A DNA stretch of 64,000 bases from Turritopsis dohrnii. Taxonomy: Eukaryota > Cnidaria > Hydrozoa > Anthoathecata > Oceaniidae. Each line of letters begins with the position of its first letter. Positions within the stretch are counted from its first letter, which is position 1. Below, piece by piece: positions 56,746 to 64,000 of the stretch. Made by a program: the position numbers and the translations under genes. Location: the NCBI GenBank assembly GCA_027922465.2, contig BQMF02000211.1, forward strand, positions 619,533-683,532, in the 5' to 3' direction. Below the pieces are notes generated by a model. It was not told the DNA's origin. It saw only the letters and a program-made list of their open reading frames with translations, and made no database searches.

Positions 56746-59700
56746 TTGAGTAACAAAACAGTTCGAGAATTGAGAAGCCAAGCAAAAGAGCGTGGCTTTA
56801 AAGGGTACTATAAGCTTAGGAAGGCTGACCTCATCAATTTATTAGATGCTCCAGTAAGACCACCTAGGAGAGCTGGAGTAAGGAAACCTCTTAGACAAGT
56901 CACTATACATAGATACATGAAGCCTGAATACATGGATATTTTTGGGCTTCAAGAGATGATGAAGAACCGATCAGTTGTAAAATCTAAACTCAACGAATGG
57001 TATGACTGGCTTGTGAGTTATGTACCAAAGTCAATTAAAGAGCCTATACAGAACGCTTTCTCTAAAGCAAAAAGTGATATTTTAAAGTTGTACAACAATA
57101 CAAAGGAAAAGCTTGGGTTAAAAAGTATGGTTGAAGAACAGGCGATGGAAGACACCAACAACACAAGTATGAGTGATGATTTTATACCTATGAAGCATAA
57201 GCATGCACTACATAAAACTTTCCGAAGCTTTCGTATAGCTGGTATAGCAAAAGCTGATGTTGATGGATACTTCACACTAGTGAGAGCAAATGTGGAGAAA
57301 TTAATGGAAGAGCAGGTTGAGGACATGGGGTCTGCTAAAGTACAACTTTCTCTATGGATCATGTGGAAGAAGCGAGTGAAGCTTTTAATTCAACTTGAAG
57401 ATGATGATCTAGAAGGAGAAGATGTTACAAAAGGAGATAAATATGGATATATAAGGATAGACAAAGTTTTTAACAGCTTGATGATGAGAGTGTTCCAAGG
57501 TAGTGACATGAAAGAGATATTGGATGAGATGTTTGCATATATCAAAACCCAAGTAGAGCATCCTGCATTACCACAAAGCGGCTTCACCATCGATCACATC
57601 ATGCACCTGGACGTAGACTTTCACAAGCTGCAGCTGATGAGAGGATCTTCATACATCGAACTACCATCCTGGATAGCGTCGAAAAAGGCAATCATCAACC
57701 CTAAAAACGATGATGAAGAATGCTTCAAGTGGGCTGTAATAGCAGCACTACATCATGAAGAGATCACTAGTCATTCAGAACGCATTTCAAAGCTACAGAA
57801 GTATGAGAATAAGTACAACTGGGATGGTTTGGAATTTCCTGTAGCAATAGACAAGATAGGAAAGTTCGAGAAGAATAATCCTAACATTGGGGTGAACGTA
57901 CTATATATTGAAGAAAAGTCTACAAAGAGGAGGATCAACACCACACGAGAATCTAATCGTAACATAAGCGCAAAGAAGCAAGTCAATCTGTTGATGGTAT
58001 GTGATGGAGAGAAAAATCACTATACAGCCATCAAGAATCTGTCAAGGTTGTTGGGTCAAGAAAACACAAATCATCAACATGCACAGCACTTTTGCATCAA
58101 CTGTCTAAATGGTTTTCAGAATGTAGAGTCACGAGACAAGCACTATATCTACTGCTCTGGCAATGAACAAGTTAGAGTGGAGATGCCTGGAGAGAAGGAA
58201 AAATGGCTGTATTATAACAATGGAGAGATGCAGTTCAGAGTACCTTTTGCTATCTATGCAGATTTCGAGAGTCTTTTAGTACCTATGAAGGAAGATGGGA
58301 GAGAGAAGAACACAAAAACACTATCGAAGCACATACCTTCAGGATGGTGTACGTACAGCAAGTTTGCGTATGGAGATGTGCAAGATCCTCTAAAAGTATA
58401 CAGAGGTGAAGATTGTGTAAAGAAGTTTGTGGATCATCTGGAAGATGAAGTTAAGCGGTTGTATGCGACATTTCCAGAGCAGTCGATGATAGAACTGACG
58501 GATGTTCAGAAGCGTGATCATTGGGATGCAGAAACTTGTCACATATGTATGCTGCCATTTTCAGATCCTCAAAATCGCAAAGTCAGAGATCACTGTCACT
58601 ATACAGGTTTATATCGAGGTGCCGCACATAACAATTGCAACCTAAGATACAAGATCCCACATCATATCCCTATCATCTTTCACAACTTAAGTGGCTATGA
58701 TGCACACCTCTTCATTAGAGAACTTGGGGAAAAGTACAACACGGAAGATATAGGATGCATCGCGGAAAATAGGGAAAAGTATATATCCTTCCATGTCAAA
58801 ATAGCAATACCACTTGCTGGTGTTTTCAACTCTGATGGTGCACAAGTGTACAAGAAGATCGAGCTGAGATTCATTGACAGCTGTAGATTCATGGCATCAA
58901 GTTTGGATAAATTGTCCTCTAATCTTAGCGATGAGCAGTGTAGAAATCTTCGATGGTTTTACAAGGAAGATAGCATCTTTCAGTTGATGCGCCGCAAAGG
59001 TGTATATCCATATGAGTATATGGATAGTTGGGAAAAGCTTGCTGAGAGAGAGCTACCTCCAAAAGAAGCCTTTTACAGCAAGCTGAACATGTGTGGTATA
59101 AGTGACACAGACTACGAACATGCACAACAGGTGTGGAGAAGAGTGTCTCCAAAAGGAGACGTGACAACACTTGGAGATTACCACGATGTGTACTTGGCAA
59201 CGGACGTTCTACTGCTAGCAGATGTGTTTGAAACGTTTCGGGATACATGCTTGCATCACTACCAATTGGATCCACTCCATTTCTACACAGCACCCGGTTT
59301 GGCGTGGAAAGCAGCCTTGAAGTATACCCGAATAGAGTTAGAACTGCTCACAGACATAGACATGCTGTTAATGTTCGAGAGAGGTATACGAGGAGGTATA
59401 ACACAAGCTGTACATCGCTATGTAAAAGCAAACAATAAGTATATGGATGATCAATATGATCCGAAGGAGGAATCCTCATATGTAATGTACCTTGACGCAA
59501 ACAACCTTTACGGTTGGGCTATGGCATCAGACTTGCCAACACATGGATTTAGATGGGTAAAAAATGTTGAGAAGTTCACACCTGAAGGTATTGCGAAGTT
59601 AGTTAAGAAGAATGAGTATGGCTATCTGCTGGAGGTGGATATCGAGTATCCAAAGAGGCTACATGATGCTCATAATAGTTTACCATTTCTACCTGAGAGA

Positions 59701-60693
59701 ATGACGCTTGCAAAGGTGGAAAAACTCGTACCAAATCTCCACAACAAGCATGAGTATGTCATAGATATAAGAGCGCTACATCAAGCGTTGACTCATGGCT
59801 TAGTTCTGAAGAAAGTCCACCGAGTCATCAGGTATCATCAGGTTGCCTGGCTCAAGCCTTACATAAACTTAAACACAAGACTGAGAAAAGAATCAAAGAA
59901 CGACTTCGAAAAAGACTTTTTCAAGCTTATGAACAATAGCGTGTTTGGTAAGACGATGGAGAATATACGGAACCATCGCAATATGAAGTTAGTTACGAGC
60001 GAAAAGAAGTATAAGGGGTACGTCATGAAACCTAACTTTAAAAGTGGAGTTCGCTTTAGCGCAAACTTGATGGGTGTGGAGATGGGTAAGACAAGTATCA
60101 AGATGATGAAGCCTGTATACATAGGTCAGGCTATACTTGATATGAGTAAGATGTTAATGTATGAATTCCACTATGACTACATGCAGCCGAAATATGGCAG
60201 TAAGCTGCAACTCTGCTATATGGACACTGACAGCTTCGTGTACCACATCAAGACGGAAGATTTCTATCGAGATATAGCTGAAGATGTAGAAAAGAGATTT
60301 GACACGAGTAATTATTCAGAGAAAGACAGATTATACACATTAAAGAATGAGAAGGTTATTGGTCTGATGAAGGACGAACTTGGTGGTAAGATCATGACGG
60401 AGTTTGTGGCTTTACGAGCTAAACTCTATGCATACAAGACGCTAGAGAAGGAAGACAAGCGATGCAAAGGCATGAAAAAGTGTGTGGTTAAAAAATCCAT
60501 TACATTCGAAGATTATAAGAAGTGTCTAGAAGATGGAGGAAATCTATATAGAGAAATGGTAGTGCTTCAAAATAAGAAACATCAAATGTATACACAAAAA
60601 GTGAACAAGATTGCTTTGAACAGAGACGATGATAAACGCATCATACAGACAGATTTGATCACAACGCGTGCTCGAGGATTCATAAATTCATAA
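56743..60693 (+). CDS. PolB: Polinton protein-primed family B DNA polymerase
   Basis: The frame encodes 1316 residues and replicates the element from protein-primed ends. N-terminal 1-35 form a SAP-like DNA-binding motif (VRELRSQAKERGFKGYYKLR then KADLINLL). A conserved Polinton PolB N-terminal segment follows (CFKWAVIAALHHEE..., about 328-430), then a zinc finger (C451, C454, H467, C471) and an endonuclease VII-like metal cluster (C599, C602, DHCH 616-619, H629-N630, C632). Exonuclease motifs: Exo I D507 (YADFES), Exo II D653 (GYDAH), Exo III D821 (YLATDVLLLADVFE). Polymerase motifs: A D918 (YLDANNLYGWAM), B K1061 (KLMNNSVFGKTMEN), C D1161 and D1163 (YMDTDS). All catalytic residues are present and there is no frameshift, so the enzyme is probably functional. 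The start is the first ATG after the CRE array and begins the SAP motif. Confidence 0.96.
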   Translation: MLSNKTVRELRSQAKERGFKGYYKLRKADLINLLDAPVRPPRRAGVRKPLRQVTIHRYMKPEYMDIFGLQEMMKNRSVVKSKLNEWYDWLVSYVPKSIKEPIQNAFSKAKSDILKLYNNTKEKLGLKSMVEEQAMEDTNNTSMSDDFIPMKHKHALHKTFRSFRIAGIAKADVDGYFTLVRANVEKLMEEQVEDMGSAKVQLSLWIMWKKRVKLLIQLEDDDLEGEDVTKGDKYGYIRIDKVFNSLMMRVFQGSDMKEILDEMFAYIKTQVEHPALPQSGFTIDHIMHLDVDFHKLQLMRGSSYIELPSWIASKKAIINPKNDDEECFKWAVIAALHHEEITSHSERISKLQKYENKYNWDGLEFPVAIDKIGKFEKNNPNIGVNVLYIEEKSTKRRINTTRESNRNISAKKQVNLLMVCDGEKNHYTAIKNLSRLLGQENTNHQHAQHFCINCLNGFQNVESRDKHYIYCSGNEQVRVEMPGEKEKWLYYNNGEMQFRVPFAIYADFESLLVPMKEDGREKNTKTLSKHIPSGWCTYSKFAYGDVQDPLKVYRGEDCVKKFVDHLEDEVKRLYATFPEQSMIELTDVQKRDHWDAETCHICMLPFSDPQNRKVRDHCHYTGLYRGAAHNNCNLRYKIPHHIPIIFHNLSGYDAHLFIRELGEKYNTEDIGCIAENREKYISFHVKIAIPLAGVFNSDGAQVYKKIELRFIDSCRFMASSLDKLSSNLSDEQCRNLRWFYKEDSIFQLMRRKGVYPYEYMDSWEKLAERELPPKEAFYSKLNMCGISDTDYEHAQQVWRRVSPKGDVTTLGDYHDVYLATDVLLLADVFETFRDTCLHHYQLDPLHFYTAPGLAWKAALKYTRIELELLTDIDMLLMFERGIRGGITQAVHRYVKANNKYMDDQYDPKEESSYVMYLDANNLYGWAMASDLPTHGFRWVKNVEKFTPEGIAKLVKKNEYGYLLEVDIEYPKRLHDAHNSLPFLPERMTLAKVEKLVPNLHNKHEYVIDIRALHQALTHGLVLKKVHRVIRYHQVAWLKPYINLNTRLRKESKNDFEKDFFKLMNNSVFGKTMENIRNHRNMKLVTSEKKYKGYVMKPNFKSGVRFSANLMGVEMGKTSIKMMKPVYIGQAILDMSKMLMYEFHYDYMQPKYGSKLQLCYMDTDSFVYHIKTEDFYRDIAEDVEKRFDTSNYSEKDRLYTLKNEKVIGLMKDELGGKIMTEFVALRAKLYAYKTLEKEDKRCKGMKKCVVKKSITFEDYKKCLEDGGNLYREMVVLQNKKHQMYTQKVNKIALNRDDDKRIIQTDLITTRARGFINS

Positions 60694-61303
60694 GATTCAT
60701 GCTGAATAGTGAGTAATTCATGAGAAGTTTTTTCTCATGATCTCATGACGCAAATGAGGTGAAATTGTACGCTTGAGTGATTTTAAGCTGAATTTTTCCG
60801 AGAGACACCACAAGCAGACATTGAAGTGTAAATGAATGGTATAAAACTTAAGAGCGGAATAATTTGAAATTGTGGTGAACAGGCGACAGAGTCTGCCGGA
60901 AAGGGAAGGTCTAGTGGAGCGGCTAGATTGGAACTGGATGGTGCCGTCCGCTCCCGGTATTCACCACAAAATGTGCCAAAAGTTGTCGGGAAAAACTGTG
61001 ACTAAATGTAATACACTCGTGCAGAACATGAACGGCCATTACGTGCGTAGTAGTCGGAGCTCGTAAGTAGTCACACACAAATAGTCTAAGATCTAGGGGT
61101 AGAGCTCAGAGCTGGTGGATTCGAGAAGCCAGGGTGGAGTGCCGGTTAGATCGAAGACAATGAATTAAAAACCCTCTAGGGTATCGCAACAACAACATCA
61201 TCATCAACAACAAAAACCCTAGGGGGTTCTCCTAAGGGAGTTTTGTTTTCAATAATAATATAATATTCGTTTCATGTAGCTCATCACCGCCACATGAAAG
61301 AAA
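60694..61303 (+). other. Polinton intergenic region with GC-rich block and hairpin
   Basis: The 610-bp gap after the polymerase is the only long gap in the visible element. A 64-codon open frame at 60872-61066 has no support. Palindromic CCCT.AGGG sequences near 61168-61180 and 61217-61250 (AAAAACCCTAGGGGG...CTCCTAAGGGAGTTTT) can form hairpins followed by T-rich sequence, perhaps a transcription-end or processing signal. AATATAATATTC lies 40-50 bp before the next ATG and may be its TATA element. Confidence 0.4.
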
Positions 61304-61960
61304 ATGTACGAAGTAATACTACTCATCTGTTTCTGCGTTCCGACAGGACTTTGGATGTTTGTTTTCTGGAAGTGTCGTCATATAATAAATCTAGTAATGA
61401 ATATCGATGGATCTATTGACGTAGTTGGTACTCCAGCAGAAGCGCAGAAAAGAGCAGAACTTATACGTGCTGTACAAAGTGGTCAACATCTTGGCGGTAA
61501 AAAACCTTGGACAGTTGAAAGAGTGAATAAGTTGCAAGACAAGACCATCGAAAAGCTATACAAAACATACACGGAGGGGAATGAGTTCCAGCAAGAAACG
61601 CCTGATTTCAACGCTCTGATATCTAATTTGGTAGGTGTGAGAGATGTTTCAAAGATGATGAAGGAGATCAACGGAAATCCACTCATCACTAATTCCATCA
61701 CGAGTTATATGGCGGCATCTATGCCTGGCGTTTCACCTATGGATGTGATAGGGTCTACTATCTACTCAAATTGTAAAACTTTTCTCGGTCCTTTGGCGCT
61801 GTTTGCGATCATTTTTAGCAATCTTGATTGGATTAAGTACGCAAAAATCGCTGAAGAGCGTCAAATAAATGAGCGAAGACGAGAAGAAGATAGTAAAATT
61901 GAAGGACCCTGGGAGAGTCGCGAGCGGGAAGAAGCTAGCAGAGTGGAACCGAAAGAATAA
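61304..61960 (+). CDS. Polinton membrane protein, 218 aa, unknown function
   Basis: The N-terminus is a single hydrophobic segment (LLICFCVPTGLWMFVFWKC), a second hydrophobic stretch lies at about 160-175 (FLGPLALFAIIF), and the C-terminus is highly charged (ERQINERRREED...). The middle is soluble and helix-rich. No family is recognised. Position after PolB among compact small genes suggests a virion or membrane-associated protein. The last 92 bp overlap the next gene in another frame. The stop lies within AGAATAAAAAG, which could also serve as a poly(A) signal. Confidence 0.75.
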   Translation: MYEVILLICFCVPTGLWMFVFWKCRHIINLVMNIDGSIDVVGTPAEAQKRAELIRAVQSGQHLGGKKPWTVERVNKLQDKTIEKLYKTYTEGNEFQQETPDFNALISNLVGVRDVSKMMKEINGNPLITNSITSYMAASMPGVSPMDVIGSTIYSNCKTFLGPLALFAIIFSNLDWIKYAKIAEERQINERRREEDSKIEGPWESREREEASRVEPKE

Positions 61961-62210
61961 AAAGAACTTAGAAGTACCTACGCAAGTACCTACACAAGTA
62001 CCTAATCAAGTACCTAATCAAGTACCTACGCAAGTACCTACACAAGTACCTACTAAGACGTATATGATTGGAGGAGCTGGTGGTGCCATAGCTGTTTTAG
62101 CTGTGGGGTTGTTAGTCTGCTACTTCTACACACGATCTTCTACTAAGCCTTCCGCTGACACTGGCTCAAAGGTGCAAGCACAAAAACAAGATCATTTTTG
62201 CTTAATATAA
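61869..62210 (+). CDS. Polinton membrane protein with TQVP repeats, 113 aa
   Basis: It starts inside the previous gene (92-bp overlap, different frame) and ends directly before the next ATG. A charged N-terminus is followed by six tandem tetrapeptides (PTQVPTQV, PNQVPNQV, PTQVPTQV) encoded by a 12-bp repeat, then one transmembrane helix (GAGGAIAVLAVGLLVCYFYT). The layout suggests a stalk-like ectodomain or tether on a membrane. No family is recognised. Confidence 0.7.
   Translation: MSEDEKKIVKLKDPGRVASGKKLAEWNRKNKKNLEVPTQVPTQVPNQVPNQVPTQVPTQVPTKTYMIGGAGGAIAVLAVGLLVCYFYTRSSTKPSADTGSKVQAQKQDHFCLI
61975..62055 (+). repeat. In-frame 12-bp tandem repeat (TQVP)
   Basis: CAAGTACCTACx-type units repeat six to seven times. 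The order ACG, ACA, AAT, AAT, ACG, ACA of the variable codon shows that a two-unit block was itself copied. Confidence 0.93.
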
Positions 62211-62432
62211 ATGGAGAAAGAATTCATGGATAGCATGTGGCAGGCGGCACGTTTACTAGGCTACACCAGCTTGTACGCGTACGCTGGAAAAAAATTCTTC
62301 AGTGTAGGAGCTCCATCCGCAAAGCTAGATTTAGCTGATGTGGGAAAGCTTGGACTATACCTTGAGATGGCAATTTTGTCAGATGATTACGCACTCAAGC
62401 AAGGGTGGTACAAGGATAAAATTTCGGTTTAG
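62211..62432 (+). CDS. Small Polinton protein, 73 aa, unknown
   Basis: It begins at the base after the previous stop (TAAATGGAG). The sequence has an amphipathic N-terminal half (MWQAARLLGYTSLYAYAGKK) and a helix-rich C-terminal half with mixed charge. No clear transmembrane helix or known motif. Tight packing supports a real gene. Confidence 0.6.
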   Translation: MEKEFMDSMWQAARLLGYTSLYAYAGKKFFSVGAPSAKLDLADVGKLGLYLEMAILSDDYALKQGWYKDKISV

Positions 62433-62436
62433 ATAA

Positions 62437-62847
62437 ATGGTTAGCATCTTAATAGGAGGGGCAGTAAGTGCAGCACTATTCACGTTTGGCAACTACGCAG
62501 AGAGGGCTCTCTCTGGTGATGAGGAAGCAGCAGCAGATCGAGAAGAACGTGCTATGGCAGCCGAAAAAACGAGACAAGCACAAATGGAATGGGATCGAGA
62601 GCGCGCGACACGCCTTGACTTTATCAACAACAGACTTCGACAAGAAAATAACGCCTCTGCGTACATCTCTGATCTTGATCGAGGTATGCACGAGTACTAC
62701 GAGGCAACACAACAGCGTCTCTCACCTTTACCCCCTAGGCCTGAATTAACGGATTTTTATAACCCTTCTGAAGCTCAAAAGACTGGTGAATTGGTAGCGA
62801 TCGCTGGAACTCTAGGTATTGTTGGATTTCTGCTCTACCGTATGTAA
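62437..62847 (+). CDS. Small Polinton protein with two hydrophobic ends, 136 aa
   Basis: A hydrophobic N-terminal stretch (SILIGGAVSAALFTFGNYAE), a long charged helix with R/E/Q pattern (residues about 28-75), a proline-rich spot (LPPRPELTDF) and a C-terminal hydrophobic helix (LVAIAGTLGIVGFLLY) suggest a small membrane protein with a soluble coiled-coil loop. It begins four bases after the previous stop and ends three bases before the integrase ATG. No family is recognised. Confidence 0.7.
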   Translation: MVSILIGGAVSAALFTFGNYAERALSGDEEAAADREERAMAAEKTRQAQMEWDRERATRLDFINNRLRQENNASAYISDLDRGMHEYYEATQQRLSPLPPRPELTDFYNPSEAQKTGELVAIAGTLGIVGFLLYRM

Positions 62848-62850
62848 TAA

Positions 62851-63831
62851 ATGACTGAAACGTTGCGTGACATCTACTACAAACCAGAGAATCTGTGGAA
62901 AGGGAAGAAAGCCATTAAAGAGCTTCAGAAGGCTGCTGGAGTTACTAGGAAACAAGTGTTGAAGTGGCTAACTCATCAAGCTTTATATCAGATACATCTA
63001 CCAAGGCCTAAGCACATCGACTATCCTCACTTTTACGTGACCAAGGTGAACAAGATCCACCAGGCCGATCTTTTGTATCTTCCTCATGACAAAGTCTATC
63101 AGAATACGTACAAGTACGCTTTGAATGTGATCGATATTGCTTCAGGGTATAAAGCGAGTAGACCTCTGAGAACGAAGAAGGCGAGCGACGTTGCAGAGAT
63201 GTTTGCTGACATTTACAAAAAGGGTCCACTAAAGTGGCCTGAGAAGCTCTATGTAGATAACGGATCAGAGTTCAAGTCGGAAACAGCCAAGGTCTTCCAG
63301 AAGCACGATGTCGAGGTGGTGAGAACTACAACAAAGCATAACCACAGAAAGCAGGCCTTTGTGGAAAACTTCAACAAACTCCTCGCGGAGAAACTTTTCC
63401 CTATACAAGATGCGCAGGAGTTGGAAGATCCAGAGAAAAACAGTACCACTTGGGTAAAACACTACCAGAAAAGTGTGAGTCAACTGAACAACAATGTTCT
63501 TGCCAGAACCGGGATGAAACCCTCAAAGGCGATTAAACTGGAGGAAGTTCCGTTAAAAGTTGGGTTTTACCCGAAGGAAGAAACTTTACCTGAAGCGGGA
63601 TTATACCGCTATTTGCTAGCGCCGGGTGAGGAACATGACGGCATAAAACGACGCGCAACAGACAACAACTGGAGTCGGGAAACGTATCGGGTCGATAAGA
63701 TATTGCAATACCAAGGTCAGCGTGTTTTGTACTACCTAGAAGATGGGCCGGAGAGATCTTTTGTACGTGAAGAACTTATGCTTATTCCTGAGGATACGGA
63801 AGTACCTCCAGAATACGTAAAAAAGTGGTAG
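62851..63831 (+). CDS. INT: Polinton retrovirus-like integrase (DDE)
   Basis: The frame encodes 326 residues. It catalyses strand transfer of the element's ends into host DNA. The rve core shows the D,D-35-E triad: D73 (HQADLLYL), D136 (YVDNGSEF) and E172 (AFVENFNK), with exactly 35 residues between the second D and E. The N-terminal region has a helix-turn-helix-like stretch (GKKAIKELQKAAGVTRKQVL) in place of a retroviral HHCC zinc finger. The C-terminal part (YRVDKILQYQGQRVLYYLED) is SH3/chromodomain-like, a module often found here that may guide target choice. The gene is intact. AATAAA at 63871, 40 bp after the stop, is a likely polyadenylation signal. Confidence 0.95.
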   Translation: MTETLRDIYYKPENLWKGKKAIKELQKAAGVTRKQVLKWLTHQALYQIHLPRPKHIDYPHFYVTKVNKIHQADLLYLPHDKVYQNTYKYALNVIDIASGYKASRPLRTKKASDVAEMFADIYKKGPLKWPEKLYVDNGSEFKSETAKVFQKHDVEVVRTTTKHNHRKQAFVENFNKLLAEKLFPIQDAQELEDPEKNSTTWVKHYQKSVSQLNNNVLARTGMKPSKAIKLEEVPLKVGFYPKEETLPEAGLYRYLLAPGEEHDGIKRRATDNNWSRETYRVDKILQYQGQRVLYYLEDGPERSFVREELMLIPEDTEVPPEYVKKW

Positions 63832-63877
63832 TCTCATAAATATTTCAAAGTTGGAGTTTTTGTTGCATATAATAAAG

Positions 63878-64000
63878 ATGTTGCGTTTTGGACAAATCGA
63901 AGTTTCACGGAATGACTTTAACTCTAGTGCAGAACTTACCGACATTTACACTATCGACATGTCAAAGATCACTATAGCAGAACCTATCGTAGCAAACAAG
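63878..64000 (+). CDS. Polinton gene, N-terminal 41 codons, cut by window end
   Basis: ATG at 63878 opens a frame that stays open to the last base. It reads LRFGQIEVSRNDFNSSAELT then DIYTIDMSKITI.... This resembles the start of a conserved Polinton ORF of unknown function that begins with an 'EVS..DF......DI.TID..KI' pattern. Function cannot be assigned. The start context matches that of the polymerase gene. Confidence 0.6.
   Translation, partial: MLRFGQIEVSRNDFNSSAELTDIYTIDMSKITIAEPIVANK

Larger units (their letters stand above)
56244..64000 (+). mobile_element. Polinton/Maverick (polinton-like virus), left part, cut by window end
   Basis: The region encodes the two defining Polinton proteins, protein-primed family B DNA polymerase and retrovirus-like integrase, with small virion-type ORFs between, all on the + strand. 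These 15-20-kb elements self-synthesise, integrate with 6-bp target duplications and terminal inverted repeats, and usually also encode a packaging ATPase, protease and capsid proteins; none of these is in the window, so they should lie beyond 64000. The left edge is set at a candidate terminal repeat (56244) and is uncertain. All large frames are intact. Confidence 0.88.

Noticed and set aside
60872..61066. Eighth Polinton gene between polymerase and the 218-aa protein
   Set aside because: A 64-codon frame with no motif, not packed against neighbours like the other small genes, and followed by hairpins.

Overview
The window is AT-rich nuclear DNA of an animal: genes with GT-AG introns, many small DNA transposons, LINE fragments, microsatellites, and the left part of an integrated Polinton/Maverick. 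The host gene content (a full-length ankyrin, an opsin-like receptor, PABP-like and p23-like exons), the dense inverted-repeat transposons and the Polinton fit an invertebrate, most likely a cnidarian or another early-branching animal. The species cannot be fixed from this sequence.

Layout. 1-5.6 kb: no supported gene. 5.65-7.7 kb: a p23/CS-domain-like exon, then exons of a divergent poly(A)-binding-protein-like gene (RRM4-like plus MLLE-like). 8.3-14.3 kb: a transposon-rich stretch with two hAT-like MITEs, a 5'-truncated LINE, and four mobile elements nested inside each other. 15.8-41.2 kb: one ankyrin gene on the + strand, whose exons I could place to the base: 24 ankyrin repeats (mostly one 99-bp phase-0 exon each), two ZU5 domains, UPA domain, death domain and a long acidic C-terminal tail. 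The 32 coding exons from the first ankyrin-repeat exon to the stop join in frame to 1969 codons; a possible extra first exon adds 24. Its introns carry a 1.15-kb hAT-like element, seven copies of a short palindromic repeat, and an 11-fold tandem array of one of its own splice donors.

41.2-52.3 kb: repeats: a 16-copy 32-bp minisatellite, more MITEs, a TA-flanked 927-bp element whose empty site survives in a nearby duplication, and one minus-strand ORF of 153 aa without recognised function. 52.37-53.19 kb: an intronless-in-coding opsin-like seven-helix receptor lacking the retinal-binding lysine. 53.2-56.2 kb: tandem repeats and a MITE.

About 56.24 kb to the window end: a Polinton with at least seven collinear genes on the + strand: protein-primed family B DNA polymerase with a SAP-like N-terminus, four small predominantly membrane-type proteins of unknown role packed end to end or overlapping, a D,D-35-E retrovirus-like integrase, and the start of another gene cut by the window edge. 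Polymerase and integrase reading frames are intact with all catalytic residues visible, so the copy looks young. Upstream of the polymerase lies a cluster of six perfect TGACGTCA (CRE) palindromes and two NRF-1-like sites, a possible host-responsive promoter.
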